Part shown: in pieces, positions 9,593 through 16,828 of the stretch
Numbering within the stretch: position 1 is the first letter of the stretch
How the letters are laid out: each line of letters opens with the position of its first letter
Assembly (NCBI RefSeq): GCF_000482845.1
Contig: NZ_AXWV01000018.1
Location: forward strand, 1-64,000
Source of the DNA: Anaerobiospirillum succiniciproducens DSM 6400
GTDB lineage: Bacteria > Pseudomonadota > Gammaproteobacteria > Enterobacterales > Succinivibrionaceae
DNA: 64,000 bases
Direction: 5' to 3'
The notes under the pieces: model-generated
What the model was told of the DNA's origin: nothing
What the model saw: only the letters and a program-made list of their open reading frames with translations
The model's database searches: none
Made by a program: the position numbers and the translations under genes

Positions 9593-9688
9593 TCCTTTAG
9601 ATGCTTGTCATCATCATCTCTTCATCCCGCTCTTTGCTGCTTTATCTAAGGCACACCTTTCCCAAGCAATAAAAACAACCAAGCCTTG

Positions 9689-9815
9689 CTAATGCTAATT
9701 TGTCGTGCGCAAAGACAAAAGCTGATGCTAATTTGTTGTGTGCAAAGACCAAAACTGATGCTAATTTGTTGTGTGCAAAGACCAAAACTGATGCTAATTT
9801 GTTGTGCGCAAAGAC
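9689..9815. repeat. 33-bp tandem repeats, about four copies
   Basis: A unit of 33 bp containing the core TGATGCTAATTTGTTGTG and GCAAAGAC is repeated four times in tandem with few changes, between tRNA-Gly and nagA. The unit is a multiple of three, so one frame stays open across it, but no ribosome binding site or family supports translation. Confidence 0.85.
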
Positions 9816-9857
9816 AAAAAAAGCCGCAACCTCACAGTAAGGTATGCAGCTTTTTTT
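9816..9857. terminator. Terminator downstream of nagA
   Basis: AAAAAAGC and GCA on the left pair with TGC and GCTTTTTTT on the right around a loop of about 15 nt. It has A and T tracts on both sides and lies about 55 bp beyond the nagA stop, so it fits a bidirectional terminator. Confidence 0.65.
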
Positions 9858-9911
9858 ACTTTAGCTAATGCCTGTATGCTTAGGCATAAGCATCGCCTTG
9901 TAGGCTTTTAA

Positions 9912-11078
9912 TTAGATGAGTTCGGCTGTGGTCTTTAAGAAGCCGTTTTGAATTACGTAACGGATCTTGAAGTCATCGTTGAAGACGATAAGGTCAGCAC
10001 GATAGCCATGGTCAATCCAACCAGACTCGTAGTCTAAACCAAGCACACGAGCAGGAATTGTGGATGCGGCCATCAGAGCATCGTCAAGAGGAATACCACA
10101 GGTCTTAACTAAGAACTTAACACCGTCCATCATACAGATGTTAGTGCCTACTAAAGAGCCCTTAGCGTCGATAAGACCACGCTTAGCATCGTTGAATACT
10201 TCAGTACCAGCAACAGTAAAGCTGTTGAGAACCTCAGGTGAGCCAGCTACAGCCTGAGAGTCAGATACGATGTACATACGATCTTTAAGCAGCTGATGAA
10301 TGATACGAACGATAGCAGGGTGCACGTGACGACCGTCAGCAATAACACCGGTGGTTACAGTCTGAGCATTTAATACAGCACCGATGATGCCTGGCTCACG
10401 ACCGTTTAATGGACGCATAGCATTGAATAAGTGGGTAATGTTAGTAACACCCATCTTAAATGCATCCACAGTATCGTTGAATGAAGCGTTAGTGTGGCCT
10501 AAGGATAACTTCATACCCATGCCCATGAGCTCCATAAGGAACTTACCACGCACCACTTCAGGAGCAATGGTCATATAGGCGATGTTATCGATGTTATCGC
10601 GCAGATAAGCAAGGTCAGAGTTAGAGATACCACGGATATAACCATTACCGTGGAAGCCCTTACGCTCTGGGTTAATGAAAGGACCTTCAAGGTGCAGACC
10701 TGGGCATACACCTGGGTGCTTATCCATGAACTTACGGGTAACAGCCAGTGCACGGGTCATGTTCTCACGTGGACCTGAAACCAGTGTTGGAACAAAGGTT
10801 AAGGTACCGTGTAAAGTGAGCCAACGACGCATACGCTCTAAACCGTCTAAAGAGAGGTCAGAGCTGAAGGTTACACCAGCGCAGCCGTTAACGAGCAGGT
10901 CAATAAAGCCTGGGGCAACGTGCATTCCGTTAAGATCGATTTCCTCAGAGGTGCCATCCTCTAATAAAACTGGATCGAGCGGAATGATGCGGTGGTTTTG
11001 TACCGCTAAAGAGTCAGCGCCTTCAAGAACACCCTTAGTAAGGTGTAATCTTGCGTTGCGTAAAATGGTTGCACCCAT
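9912..11078 (-). CDS. nagA: N-acetylglucosamine-6-phosphate deacetylase
   Basis: The 388-residue cytosolic amidohydrolase removes acetate from GlcNAc-6-phosphate, feeding glucosamine-6-phosphate to glycolysis or wall recycling. The metal and substrate motifs are present: PGFIDLLVNG, GLHLEGPFINPERKGFHG, the His of SLGHTNASF, THLFNAM and IADGRHVHP, and the catalytic Asp region MYIVSDSQAVAG. Length is close to E. coli NagA (382). The ATG has a GGAAG upstream. No nagB, nagC or nagE is nearby, so the gene is probably transcribed alone. Together with GlmS and AmpD it indicates amino-sugar turnover. Confidence 0.95.
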   Translation of the reverse strand: MGATILRNARLHLTKGVLEGADSLAVQNHRIIPLDPVLLEDGTSEEIDLNGMHVAPGFIDLLVNGCAGVTFSSDLSLDGLERMRRWLTLHGTLTFVPTLVSGPRENMTRALAVTRKFMDKHPGVCPGLHLEGPFINPERKGFHGNGYIRGISNSDLAYLRDNIDNIAYMTIAPEVVRGKFLMELMGMGMKLSLGHTNASFNDTVDAFKMGVTNITHLFNAMRPLNGREPGIIGAVLNAQTVTTGVIADGRHVHPAIVRIIHQLLKDRMYIVSDSQAVAGSPEVLNSFTVAGTEVFNDAKRGLIDAKGSLVGTNICMMDGVKFLVKTCGIPLDDALMAASTIPARVLGLDYESGWIDHGYRADLIVFNDDFKIRYVIQNGFLKTTAELI

Positions 11079-11279
11079 GGTTTTACTTCCGACTAATTCA
11101 TTAAGTAACTTCTATGGCTGATGCTACGACTTAGTTTTAGCATAGCCAGTACGTTAAGAGCCCGATGGAGGTATTGCGACTACCTAAGCTTAAAAGAGAG
11201 TGCCATATGTTTAACATTCAAACTCTTTTAGGCTTTCAATATCAAGTAGCCTTAAAGCTACCCCTCAATATCGTACGTC

Positions 11280-11308
11280 ACAAGGATACTTATCTAAACG
11301 ATCCTTGT
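11280..11308 (-). terminator. Hairpin after the srmB-type helicase
   Basis: An 8-bp inverted repeat (ACAAGGAT / ATCCTTGT) with a 13-nt loop lies about 25 bp beyond the helicase stop codon on the minus strand. It lacks a T tract, so termination is uncertain. Confidence 0.35.
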
Positions 11309-11332
11309 TAGAAAAATGTGAACCTAACCAGC

Positions 11333-12835
11333 TTATTGTTTTTTAGAAGCCGCGCTATTAGCAAGCTTCTTTAACTTATCTTTAGGTTCGGCCTTTGCAC
11401 CGGTATTGTTAACTGATGCATTGCTCTTTGCTTGAGGTGCACTATCTGCCCCATCAGCAACGGCGGCTTTAGCTGCAAGGCGATCAGCTTTCTTTGCGCG
11501 CTTAGCGGCAAAATCCGGCTTGCCTTTATTCTTCTTATCGCGATGACGAATCTTCTTATGAGGCTTCTTCTCTTCTTTGGTCTTTTTATCAAAACCGCCA
11601 TTAGGAGAAGCACGACCGCGCTTTTTCTCACTCTGATGAGTTGCACCAACCTCTTCAAATGAAGCACAGAGTCCTTTAATCGCTCTACGCTCAATGCTTC
11701 GGTCGGTATAACGCTCGATACGCTCTAAGGTAGCAAACTCATCAGCCTGTACTAAGCTAATTACAGTACCCTTAGCGCCGGCTCGAGCTGTTCGGCCTGC
11801 ACGGTGTACATAGATCTCGCCTTTTGATGGCAGATCAAAGTTGTACACATAAGCTACGTCATCAAGATCAAGACCGCGTGATGCAACGTCAGTGGCAAGG
11901 AGTAAATCTACTTCACCGTCACTGAAACGACGCAATGCAGCTTTTCTCTCATTTTGTGAGCTCTCACCTTTAAGACTTGCAAAGCTCATGCCTTGACGTG
12001 AAAGTAAGGAAGATAAGCGGCTGAGCGTGTCTTTCGTACGCACAAAGATAATAGATTTACCCTTGATCGTACTTAATAAGTGCAAGAGGATCTTAACCTT
12101 TTGAGAGTCATTAGCTGCATAGTAAGCACGTGACTGCAAGAGCTCTGGGAGCTTCTCAGTAAATTCCTCACCACCACCTACGACGATCTCAGATGGATTA
12201 TTGAGCACATTGCGAGCAAAGTCTCTTACGCCAAAGCCCTCTAATGTGGCTGAGAAGAGCATGGTTTGGAAACGACGCTCTAGACAACGGGTAATTGCAG
12301 CAATGTCATCTCTAAAGCCCATGTCGAGCATACGATCAGCCTCATCGATGACCAATAACTCGACATCGTCACTGTCAAACCAGTCTTTGCGTAAGAACTC
12401 TTGCAGACGACCAGGGGTGGCACACACGATGGTCGGCATCGAGACTCGCTGAGCTGCACGATCTTCACCGCCAATAATGGTACCTACGCTGATCTCTTGA
12501 GTGATCTCTCCCTCGCCTGACTCAATGGCCTCATCTTGGAAGGCTAAGAGTTCTTTAGCTACTTGAGCTACCTGCATAGCAAGCTCACGAGTCGGCTCAA
12601 GAATAATACATTGCACACCTTTACGAGGACGCTGAGCAAGACGCGCAATCACAGGCAGTAAGAATGCAGCACTCTTACCGGTACCTGTTGGTGCACCTCC
12701 TAAAATGTCGACACCTTCCAAAGCCTTCGGAATGACGAGACTTTGTACATGCGTAGGCTGTTCCCAGCCCATCTTATCAATCGCTTCGAGCACAAAACCA
12801 GGAAGGGTAAACTCTTCAAACATCAGCATTTCCAT
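11333..12835 (-). CDS. srmB: DEAD-box RNA helicase, SrmB-type
   Basis: The 500-residue ATP-dependent RNA helicase probably helps assemble the large ribosomal subunit. The motif order is typical: Q motif (PTHVQ), Walker A GAPTGTGKSAAF, PTRELAMQ, DEAD box VIDEADRMLDMGF, SAT in FSATLEG, and C-terminal HRAGRTARAG. ILGGAPTGTGK, FSATLEG and the basic tail motif KIRHRDKKNKGK closely follow SrmB rather than DeaD, RhlB or RhlE. From about residue 385 the tail is Lys/Ala-rich and longer than in E. coli (444 residues in total). Several Met codons lie at the start (residues 1, 3 and 5), so the exact start is uncertain. The gene is monocistronic, between nagA and sdhE. Confidence 0.88.
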   Translation of the reverse strand: MEMLMFEEFTLPGFVLEAIDKMGWEQPTHVQSLVIPKALEGVDILGGAPTGTGKSAAFLLPVIARLAQRPRKGVQCIILEPTRELAMQVAQVAKELLAFQDEAIESGEGEITQEISVGTIIGGEDRAAQRVSMPTIVCATPGRLQEFLRKDWFDSDDVELLVIDEADRMLDMGFRDDIAAITRCLERRFQTMLFSATLEGFGVRDFARNVLNNPSEIVVGGGEEFTEKLPELLQSRAYYAANDSQKVKILLHLLSTIKGKSIIFVRTKDTLSRLSSLLSRQGMSFASLKGESSQNERKAALRRFSDGEVDLLLATDVASRGLDLDDVAYVYNFDLPSKGEIYVHRAGRTARAGAKGTVISLVQADEFATLERIERYTDRSIERRAIKGLCASFEEVGATHQSEKKRGRASPNGGFDKKTKEEKKPHKKIRHRDKKNKGKPDFAAKRAKKADRLAAKAAVADGADSAPQAKSNASVNNTGAKAEPKDKLKKLANSAASKKQ

Positions 12836-13008
12836 TTACTTAAATAGGCACGCAATTGCATATTGATCGTGATACATACCTAAAGCTTAGACAAGGTATG
12901 TATCAAAACAAGGGATTTAGAGCAAATCATAAAACCATAACTTTAAAGATGGCTGATTTAAGCATAAATAAGCGCATATCCACCATCTTTAGACCAAGGT
13001 TCTATGTG

Positions 13009-13278
13009 TTAAACACCCTCACGGCCAGCACGGCCTGCGTGACACTCAATAATAATGTCCACCATCTTGCGACGACGTTCGGTGTCGGCTTCATTGATGC
13101 GATGGAACCAGCGGAATAACTCAAGATCGCTGGCATCGAGTAGATCTAAATAGTCATCTACTACGCTTGCATCCATCTTAGGCAGATCAATATCAACAAA
13201 AGGCAATAGCATCAGATCAAGCTCACGCATACCACGACGAGACTGCCACTTAATCTTGCCCCAGTTAATTTCGCTCAT
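13009..13278 (-). CDS. sdhE: FAD assembly factor SdhE (YgfY/CptB family)
   Basis: The 89-residue protein inserts FAD covalently into succinate dehydrogenase and fumarate reductase flavoprotein subunits. The defining RRGMRELD motif is near residue 15, and DLELFRWF plus the C-terminal RAGREGV fit the family (88 residues in E. coli). I start at the ATG at 13278, preceded by AGGA; a TTG at 13314 would add 12 atypical residues. No sdh or frd genes are visible. In a fumarate-respiring anaerobe its client would be FrdA, which is inference. Confidence 0.92.
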   Translation of the reverse strand: MSEINWGKIKWQSRRGMRELDLMLLPFVDIDLPKMDASVVDDYLDLLDASDLELFRWFHRINEADTERRRKMVDIIIECHAGRAGREGV

Positions 13279-13417
13279 AATATAAAAATCCTTTTCCCAA
13301 GCCTTTTTCAGCAATAATTAATAAGGATGCTCTACTGCCTCCTATTTTCAACCAAATATCTTATTATGGTATACCAAAAGTCTATTTTTATCCTAAAAAA
13401 ATTAGGACCCACCCTAC

Positions 13418-15307
13418 CTACTCAACAGTGACAGATTTAGCCAAATTGCGAGGCTGGTCAACGTCACTACCTTTGATTAAGGCCACATGATAAGCCAACA
13501 GTTGTAGTGGAATAGTAAAGACTAAGGCACTGATAAAATCAGGAGAATGAGGCAAAGTAAAGACCTTAAGATGTTTATCATCAACTTCTAATTTTACTGT
13601 AGTATCAGTAAAGATATAAAGTTTGCCGCCTCTTGCGCTAACCTCTTGGATATTGGAAATCAGCTTAGGCAACAGCTTATTGTCAGGAGCTACGACAATT
13701 ACAGGCATATGACTATCAATTAGCGCTATTGGGCCATGTTTTAACTCACCTGAGGCATAACCCTCAGCATGGATATAGCTAATTTCTTTAAGCTTGAGTG
13801 CACCCTCTAGAGCAATAGGATACATCATGCCTCTGCCTAAAAATAAACTATGATCTAAAGAGACAAAATCTTGAGCTAAGGTCTCAATAACCTTATCAAG
13901 CTTTAAGACTTCACTAATTAGATTAGGAATACTCTTAAGATCTGCAATTAAGCTTTGAGCTTGTTCTTTATCAATATGATTATGAGCCCTACCTAAAGCA
14001 ATAGTAAGTAAATTAAAGCATAGCAATTGGGTAGTAAAAGCTTTAGTAGAAGCCACGCCAATTTCAGTGCCTGCACGAGTTAATAAACTATAGTCACTCT
14101 CTCTTACTAAAGAGCTATTAGCTACGTTACAAATACATAATGAAGCAAGATAGTTTTGTGTTTTAGCAAGCTTTAAAGCAGCTAAAGTATCAGCAGTTTC
14201 ACCAGATTGTGAAATGGTCACAAAGAGACTGTTGCTAGGCACAATGGTCTTTTTGTAGCGATACTCAGATGCTATAGAAACATTAACGCTAATTTCAGCA
14301 TATTGCTCTATTAAATACTTACCTACTAAGGCGGCGTGATAAGAAGTGCCGCAGGCAACAATCTCTAAATGATCAATGTCCTTTAATAGCTCGGTAAAAG
14401 AGCACTTAACCTTATCGTGGTTAGCAATAAAGCTATCTTCATCAATATCACTATCCTTAAGCCTACCCATCATAGTATTAACTAAGGCATCGGTTTGCTC
14501 AAATATTTCCTTTTGCATGTAGTGCTTATAAGGGCCTTTACCTAACAACTCACTACTATGTTCTAGGCTATTAACCTCACGGGTCACCGCCTTATCATGG
14601 CTATCAAAAAGCTGATAATCATTACGTCCTACAATGCCTCTATCGCCATCTTGTAAGTAAATAAAGCGAGAGGTAACACTAGTGAGAGCTAAAACATCAG
14701 AGGCAACAAAGTTTTCACCAATGCCCAGACCCAACACTAAAGGTGAACCTTCTTTAGCAATATAAATATGGTCATGGTCATTATCAAAAATTACTGCTAT
14801 AGCATAAGAGCCTTTAACCAAGGATAAGGCACAAGATAGAGCTTGATAGTTTAATTGCTCTAAAGAAAGCTCTCCTTGAGCACCGTGTTTTTCCTGTTTT
14901 TGGTAACAACTATCAATTAAAGCAGCTAATACCTCAGTATCAGTAGAACTCTTAAAGCTATAGCCACTATTAAGTAATTGCGCTTTTAGCTCTTGGTAGT
15001 TTTCAATAATACCGTTGTGAACTAAAGTTACAGCTCCCACCTGATGAGGGTGAGCATTCTCTACGCTAGGACGACCATGAGTAGCCCAGCGGGTATGAGC
15101 AATACCTATCTTGCCATTTTGCTTTTGCTCTTTGACCAAATTCTCTAAAGCACTAACTTTACCAGGGCTTTTAATAATCACCATACAATCATCATCACAC
15201 ATACAGATGCCTGATGAGTCATATCCTCTGTACTCTAAAGACTTAAGCCCATAAATTAAGATTTCGGCAATAGGACGCAAAGCAACAGCGCCCACAATTC
15301 CACACAT
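13418..15307 (-). CDS. glmS: Glutamine-fructose-6-phosphate aminotransferase (isomerizing)
   Basis: The 629-residue enzyme makes glucosamine-6-phosphate, the first step towards UDP-GlcNAc for peptidoglycan and lipid A. The N-terminal glutaminase has the catalytic Cys in MCGIVGAV, with HTRWATHG and HNGIIENY. Two SIS isomerase domains follow, with SQSGETADTLAALK, STKAFTTQ and HAEGYASGELKHGPIALI. The C-terminus DVDQPRNLAKSVTVE is canonical. It is about 20 residues longer than E. coli GlmS. Codon use is clearly more AT-rich than its neighbours (two 60-base lines counted by hand were 32% and 37% GC; one srmB line was 47%), hinting at a different history. I see no glmS ribozyme upstream. Confidence 0.97.
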   Translation of the reverse strand: MCGIVGAVALRPIAEILIYGLKSLEYRGYDSSGICMCDDDCMVIIKSPGKVSALENLVKEQKQNGKIGIAHTRWATHGRPSVENAHPHQVGAVTLVHNGIIENYQELKAQLLNSGYSFKSSTDTEVLAALIDSCYQKQEKHGAQGELSLEQLNYQALSCALSLVKGSYAIAVIFDNDHDHIYIAKEGSPLVLGLGIGENFVASDVLALTSVTSRFIYLQDGDRGIVGRNDYQLFDSHDKAVTREVNSLEHSSELLGKGPYKHYMQKEIFEQTDALVNTMMGRLKDSDIDEDSFIANHDKVKCSFTELLKDIDHLEIVACGTSYHAALVGKYLIEQYAEISVNVSIASEYRYKKTIVPSNSLFVTISQSGETADTLAALKLAKTQNYLASLCICNVANSSLVRESDYSLLTRAGTEIGVASTKAFTTQLLCFNLLTIALGRAHNHIDKEQAQSLIADLKSIPNLISEVLKLDKVIETLAQDFVSLDHSLFLGRGMMYPIALEGALKLKEISYIHAEGYASGELKHGPIALIDSHMPVIVVAPDNKLLPKLISNIQEVSARGGKLYIFTDTTVKLEVDDKHLKVFTLPHSPDFISALVFTIPLQLLAYHVALIKGSDVDQPRNLAKSVTVE

Positions 15308-15638
15308 ACATTATCCTTAGTAATATCTGTAAAGCTTAAAAAGCCTTACAACCACACACATACACACTCAAAAAAATCTTAAATGAGTTCCAAGACAATA
15401 AACAGCCCTACCATGCTACCATGCAAGCATTGTGCACCCGCCATGGCACTGCACCAGCGCCCGCTATGGCCCCGTACATGCGTACGCTATAGCGGTGTCT
15501 TTGCACCGCCATCAGGCAGCTTCTTTTCTTTTATACAATCCATTTTGTTTAGGCAGGGGTGAATAAAGAAAAAGCTAAGAGCACTTTAATGCCCTTAGCT
15601 TTTAATTATTGTTTAATTTTGGCGCTAGCTGTTAACAA
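15308..15638. other. glmS-thyA intergenic region with palindromes
   Basis: No gene is seen. Around 15475-15510 there are closely packed short palindromes: GTAC-N4-GTAC, CGCTATAGCG, and a 6-bp stem GCGGTG / CACCGC. Lying upstream of glmS, they could form a leader structure or operator. The thyA terminator lies at 15571-15603. Confidence 0.35.
15571..15603 (-). terminator. Terminator of thyA
   Basis: A perfect 9-bp stem (AAAGCTAAG / CTTAGCTTT) lies about 36 bp beyond the thyA stop. On the minus strand the stem runs into TTTTTCTTT, a good rho-independent terminator. Confidence 0.85.
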
Positions 15639-16433
15639 CTAAACAGCAATAGGAGCCTTGATGACTGGATATGGGTCGTAATCGACTAGATCAAAATCCT
15701 CGAACTTATAGTCAAAAATACTATCTGGCTTTCGCTTGATTAACATTTTTGGTAAAGCACGTGGAGTACGTGACAGCTGCTCTTTGGCCTGCTCAAAATG
15801 GTTGGAGTACAGGTGAGTATCACCACCTGTCCACACAAACTCACCAGGCTTGAGACCACATTGCTGAGCGATCATCATGCACAGTAAGGAGTATGAGGCG
15901 ATGTTGAAAGGCACACCTAAGAAAAAGTCACAGCTGCGCTGATAGAGCATGCAGCTTAAACGATCATTGGCCACATAGAACTGGAACAGTAAGTGGCATG
16001 GAGGCAGTGCCATCTTATCTACGTCAGCTACGTTCCAAGCATTGACGATAAGACGACGGCTTTGTGGATTGTTCTTGATCTGCTCTACTACATTGGAGAT
16101 CTGATCGATGATACGTCCATCAGCACATTCCCAACGACGCCACTGCTTACCATATACAGGACCTAAATTGCCGTTTTCATCAGCCCACTCGTCCCAAATG
16201 GTGACATTGTTGTCCTTTAAGAACTTGATGTTGGTATCACCACTTAAGAACCATAATAATTCATAAATGATGGAGCGTAAGTGAACCTTTTTGGTAGTCA
16301 GAAGTGGGAATGATTCAGACAGATCAAAACGCATCTGTGTACCGAAAATTGAACGAGTACCTACTCCGGTACGATCAGAACGATCTACACCCTCATCGAG
16401 GATCTTCTTCATTAAATCAAGATAGACCTGCAT
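15639..16433 (-). CDS. thyA: Thymidylate synthase
   Basis: The 264-residue enzyme (exactly the E. coli length) methylates dUMP to dTMP with methylene-tetrahydrofolate. Conserved motifs include [26 protein letters not shown], the active-site Cys in [36 protein letters not shown] and the C-terminal IKAPIAV. In E. coli the order is rppH-ptsP-lgt-thyA. Here ptsP lies upstream, but lgt is absent from the gap. A perfect hairpin (16444-16460) sits just before the start codon and could cover the ribosome binding site. Confidence 0.98.
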   Translation of the reverse strand: MQVYLDLMKKILDEGVDRSDRTGVGTRSIFGTQMRFDLSESFPLLTTKKVHLRSIIYELLWFLSGDTNIKFLKDNNVTIWDEWADENGNLGPVYGKQWRRWECADGRIIDQISNVVEQIKNNPQSRRLIVNAWNVADVDKMALPPCHLLFQFYVANDRLSCMLYQRSCDFFLGVPFNIASYSLLCMMIAQQCGLKPGEFVWTGGDTHLYSNHFEQAKEQLSRTPRALPKMLIKRKPDSIFDYKFEDFDLVDYDPYPVIKAPIAV

Positions 16434-16443
16434 ATTACATTAT

Positions 16444-16460
16444 CCACACCCAAAGTGTGG
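16444..16460 (-). promoter_or_regulatory. Hairpin in the thyA 5' leader
   Basis: A perfect 6-bp inverted repeat CCACAC / GTGTGG with a 5-nt loop ends 10 nt before the thyA ATG. The presumed Shine-Dalgarno GGAT overlaps its 3' arm in the mRNA. The position suggests translational control, but this is inference. Confidence 0.4.
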
Positions 16461-16632
16461 CTCCTAACTAGCAAAACAGCAACTTTCTTAAGATCGAGCT
16501 TAGCTCGGCCTCAAGAACAAAAATCACCGAATATTAACACAGACATTATCCTATCGCACAATCAGCGCAATATTATCGTAGTTAAGCTAAACCACGACAC
16601 AAAGATCTGGCATTAATAAGCTGCAGCATATA

Positions 16633-16695
16633 GAAAAAAATTAAGGCCGCAAAAGCGGCCTGTTAGTGCCGCTAAGATCTCTAAAACTTAGCGGC
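16633..16695 (-). terminator. Terminator hairpins downstream of ptsP
   Basis: Two hairpins lie side by side. GGCCGC-AAAA-GCGGCC (16645-16660) is followed on the minus strand by TTAATTTTTTT. A perfect 9-bp stem GCCGCTAAG / CTTAGCGGC (16668-16695) is just upstream in the transcript. The first is a good rho-independent terminator for ptsP. Confidence 0.75.
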
Positions 16696-16732
16696 TAAGT
16701 GGGCTTTTAGCAGCATATAATCGCTGCCTAAT

Positions 16733-16805
16733 AGCCCTAATTATGGGTGTTTAAAAGCCACAAATTATTGGTATTTCAAAGCCTTAAATTATGGGTAATT
16801 TAAAG
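16733..16805. repeat. Three degenerate 24-bp tandem repeats
   Basis: Three tandem units begin AGCC and contain AAATTATNGGT and TTTNAA; a fourth AGCC follows. They lie just beyond the ptsP stop codon. The function is unknown. Confidence 0.6.
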
Positions 16806-16828
16806 CCCCGTATGAAAAGCAAGCAATA

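Larger units (their letters stand above)
16434..16828. other. thyA-ptsP intergenic region
   Basis: The 395-bp gap occupies the place where lgt sits in E. coli. It contains no open frame of lgt type. It holds the thyA leader hairpin, the ptsP terminator hairpins and three degenerate 24-bp repeats. Confidence 0.6.

Noticed and set aside
9689-9815. CRISPR array
   Set aside because: Units are contiguous tandem repeats without unique spacers. No cas genes were seen; the other repeats in the window also lack spacers.
9686-9868. 60-codon frame over the 33-bp repeats
   Set aside because: Open only because the repeat period is a multiple of three; runs into a terminator.
15308-15570. glmS ribozyme or riboswitch
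   Set aside because: The known ribozyme occurs in Gram-positive bacteria and no matching core was seen; only short palindromes are present.
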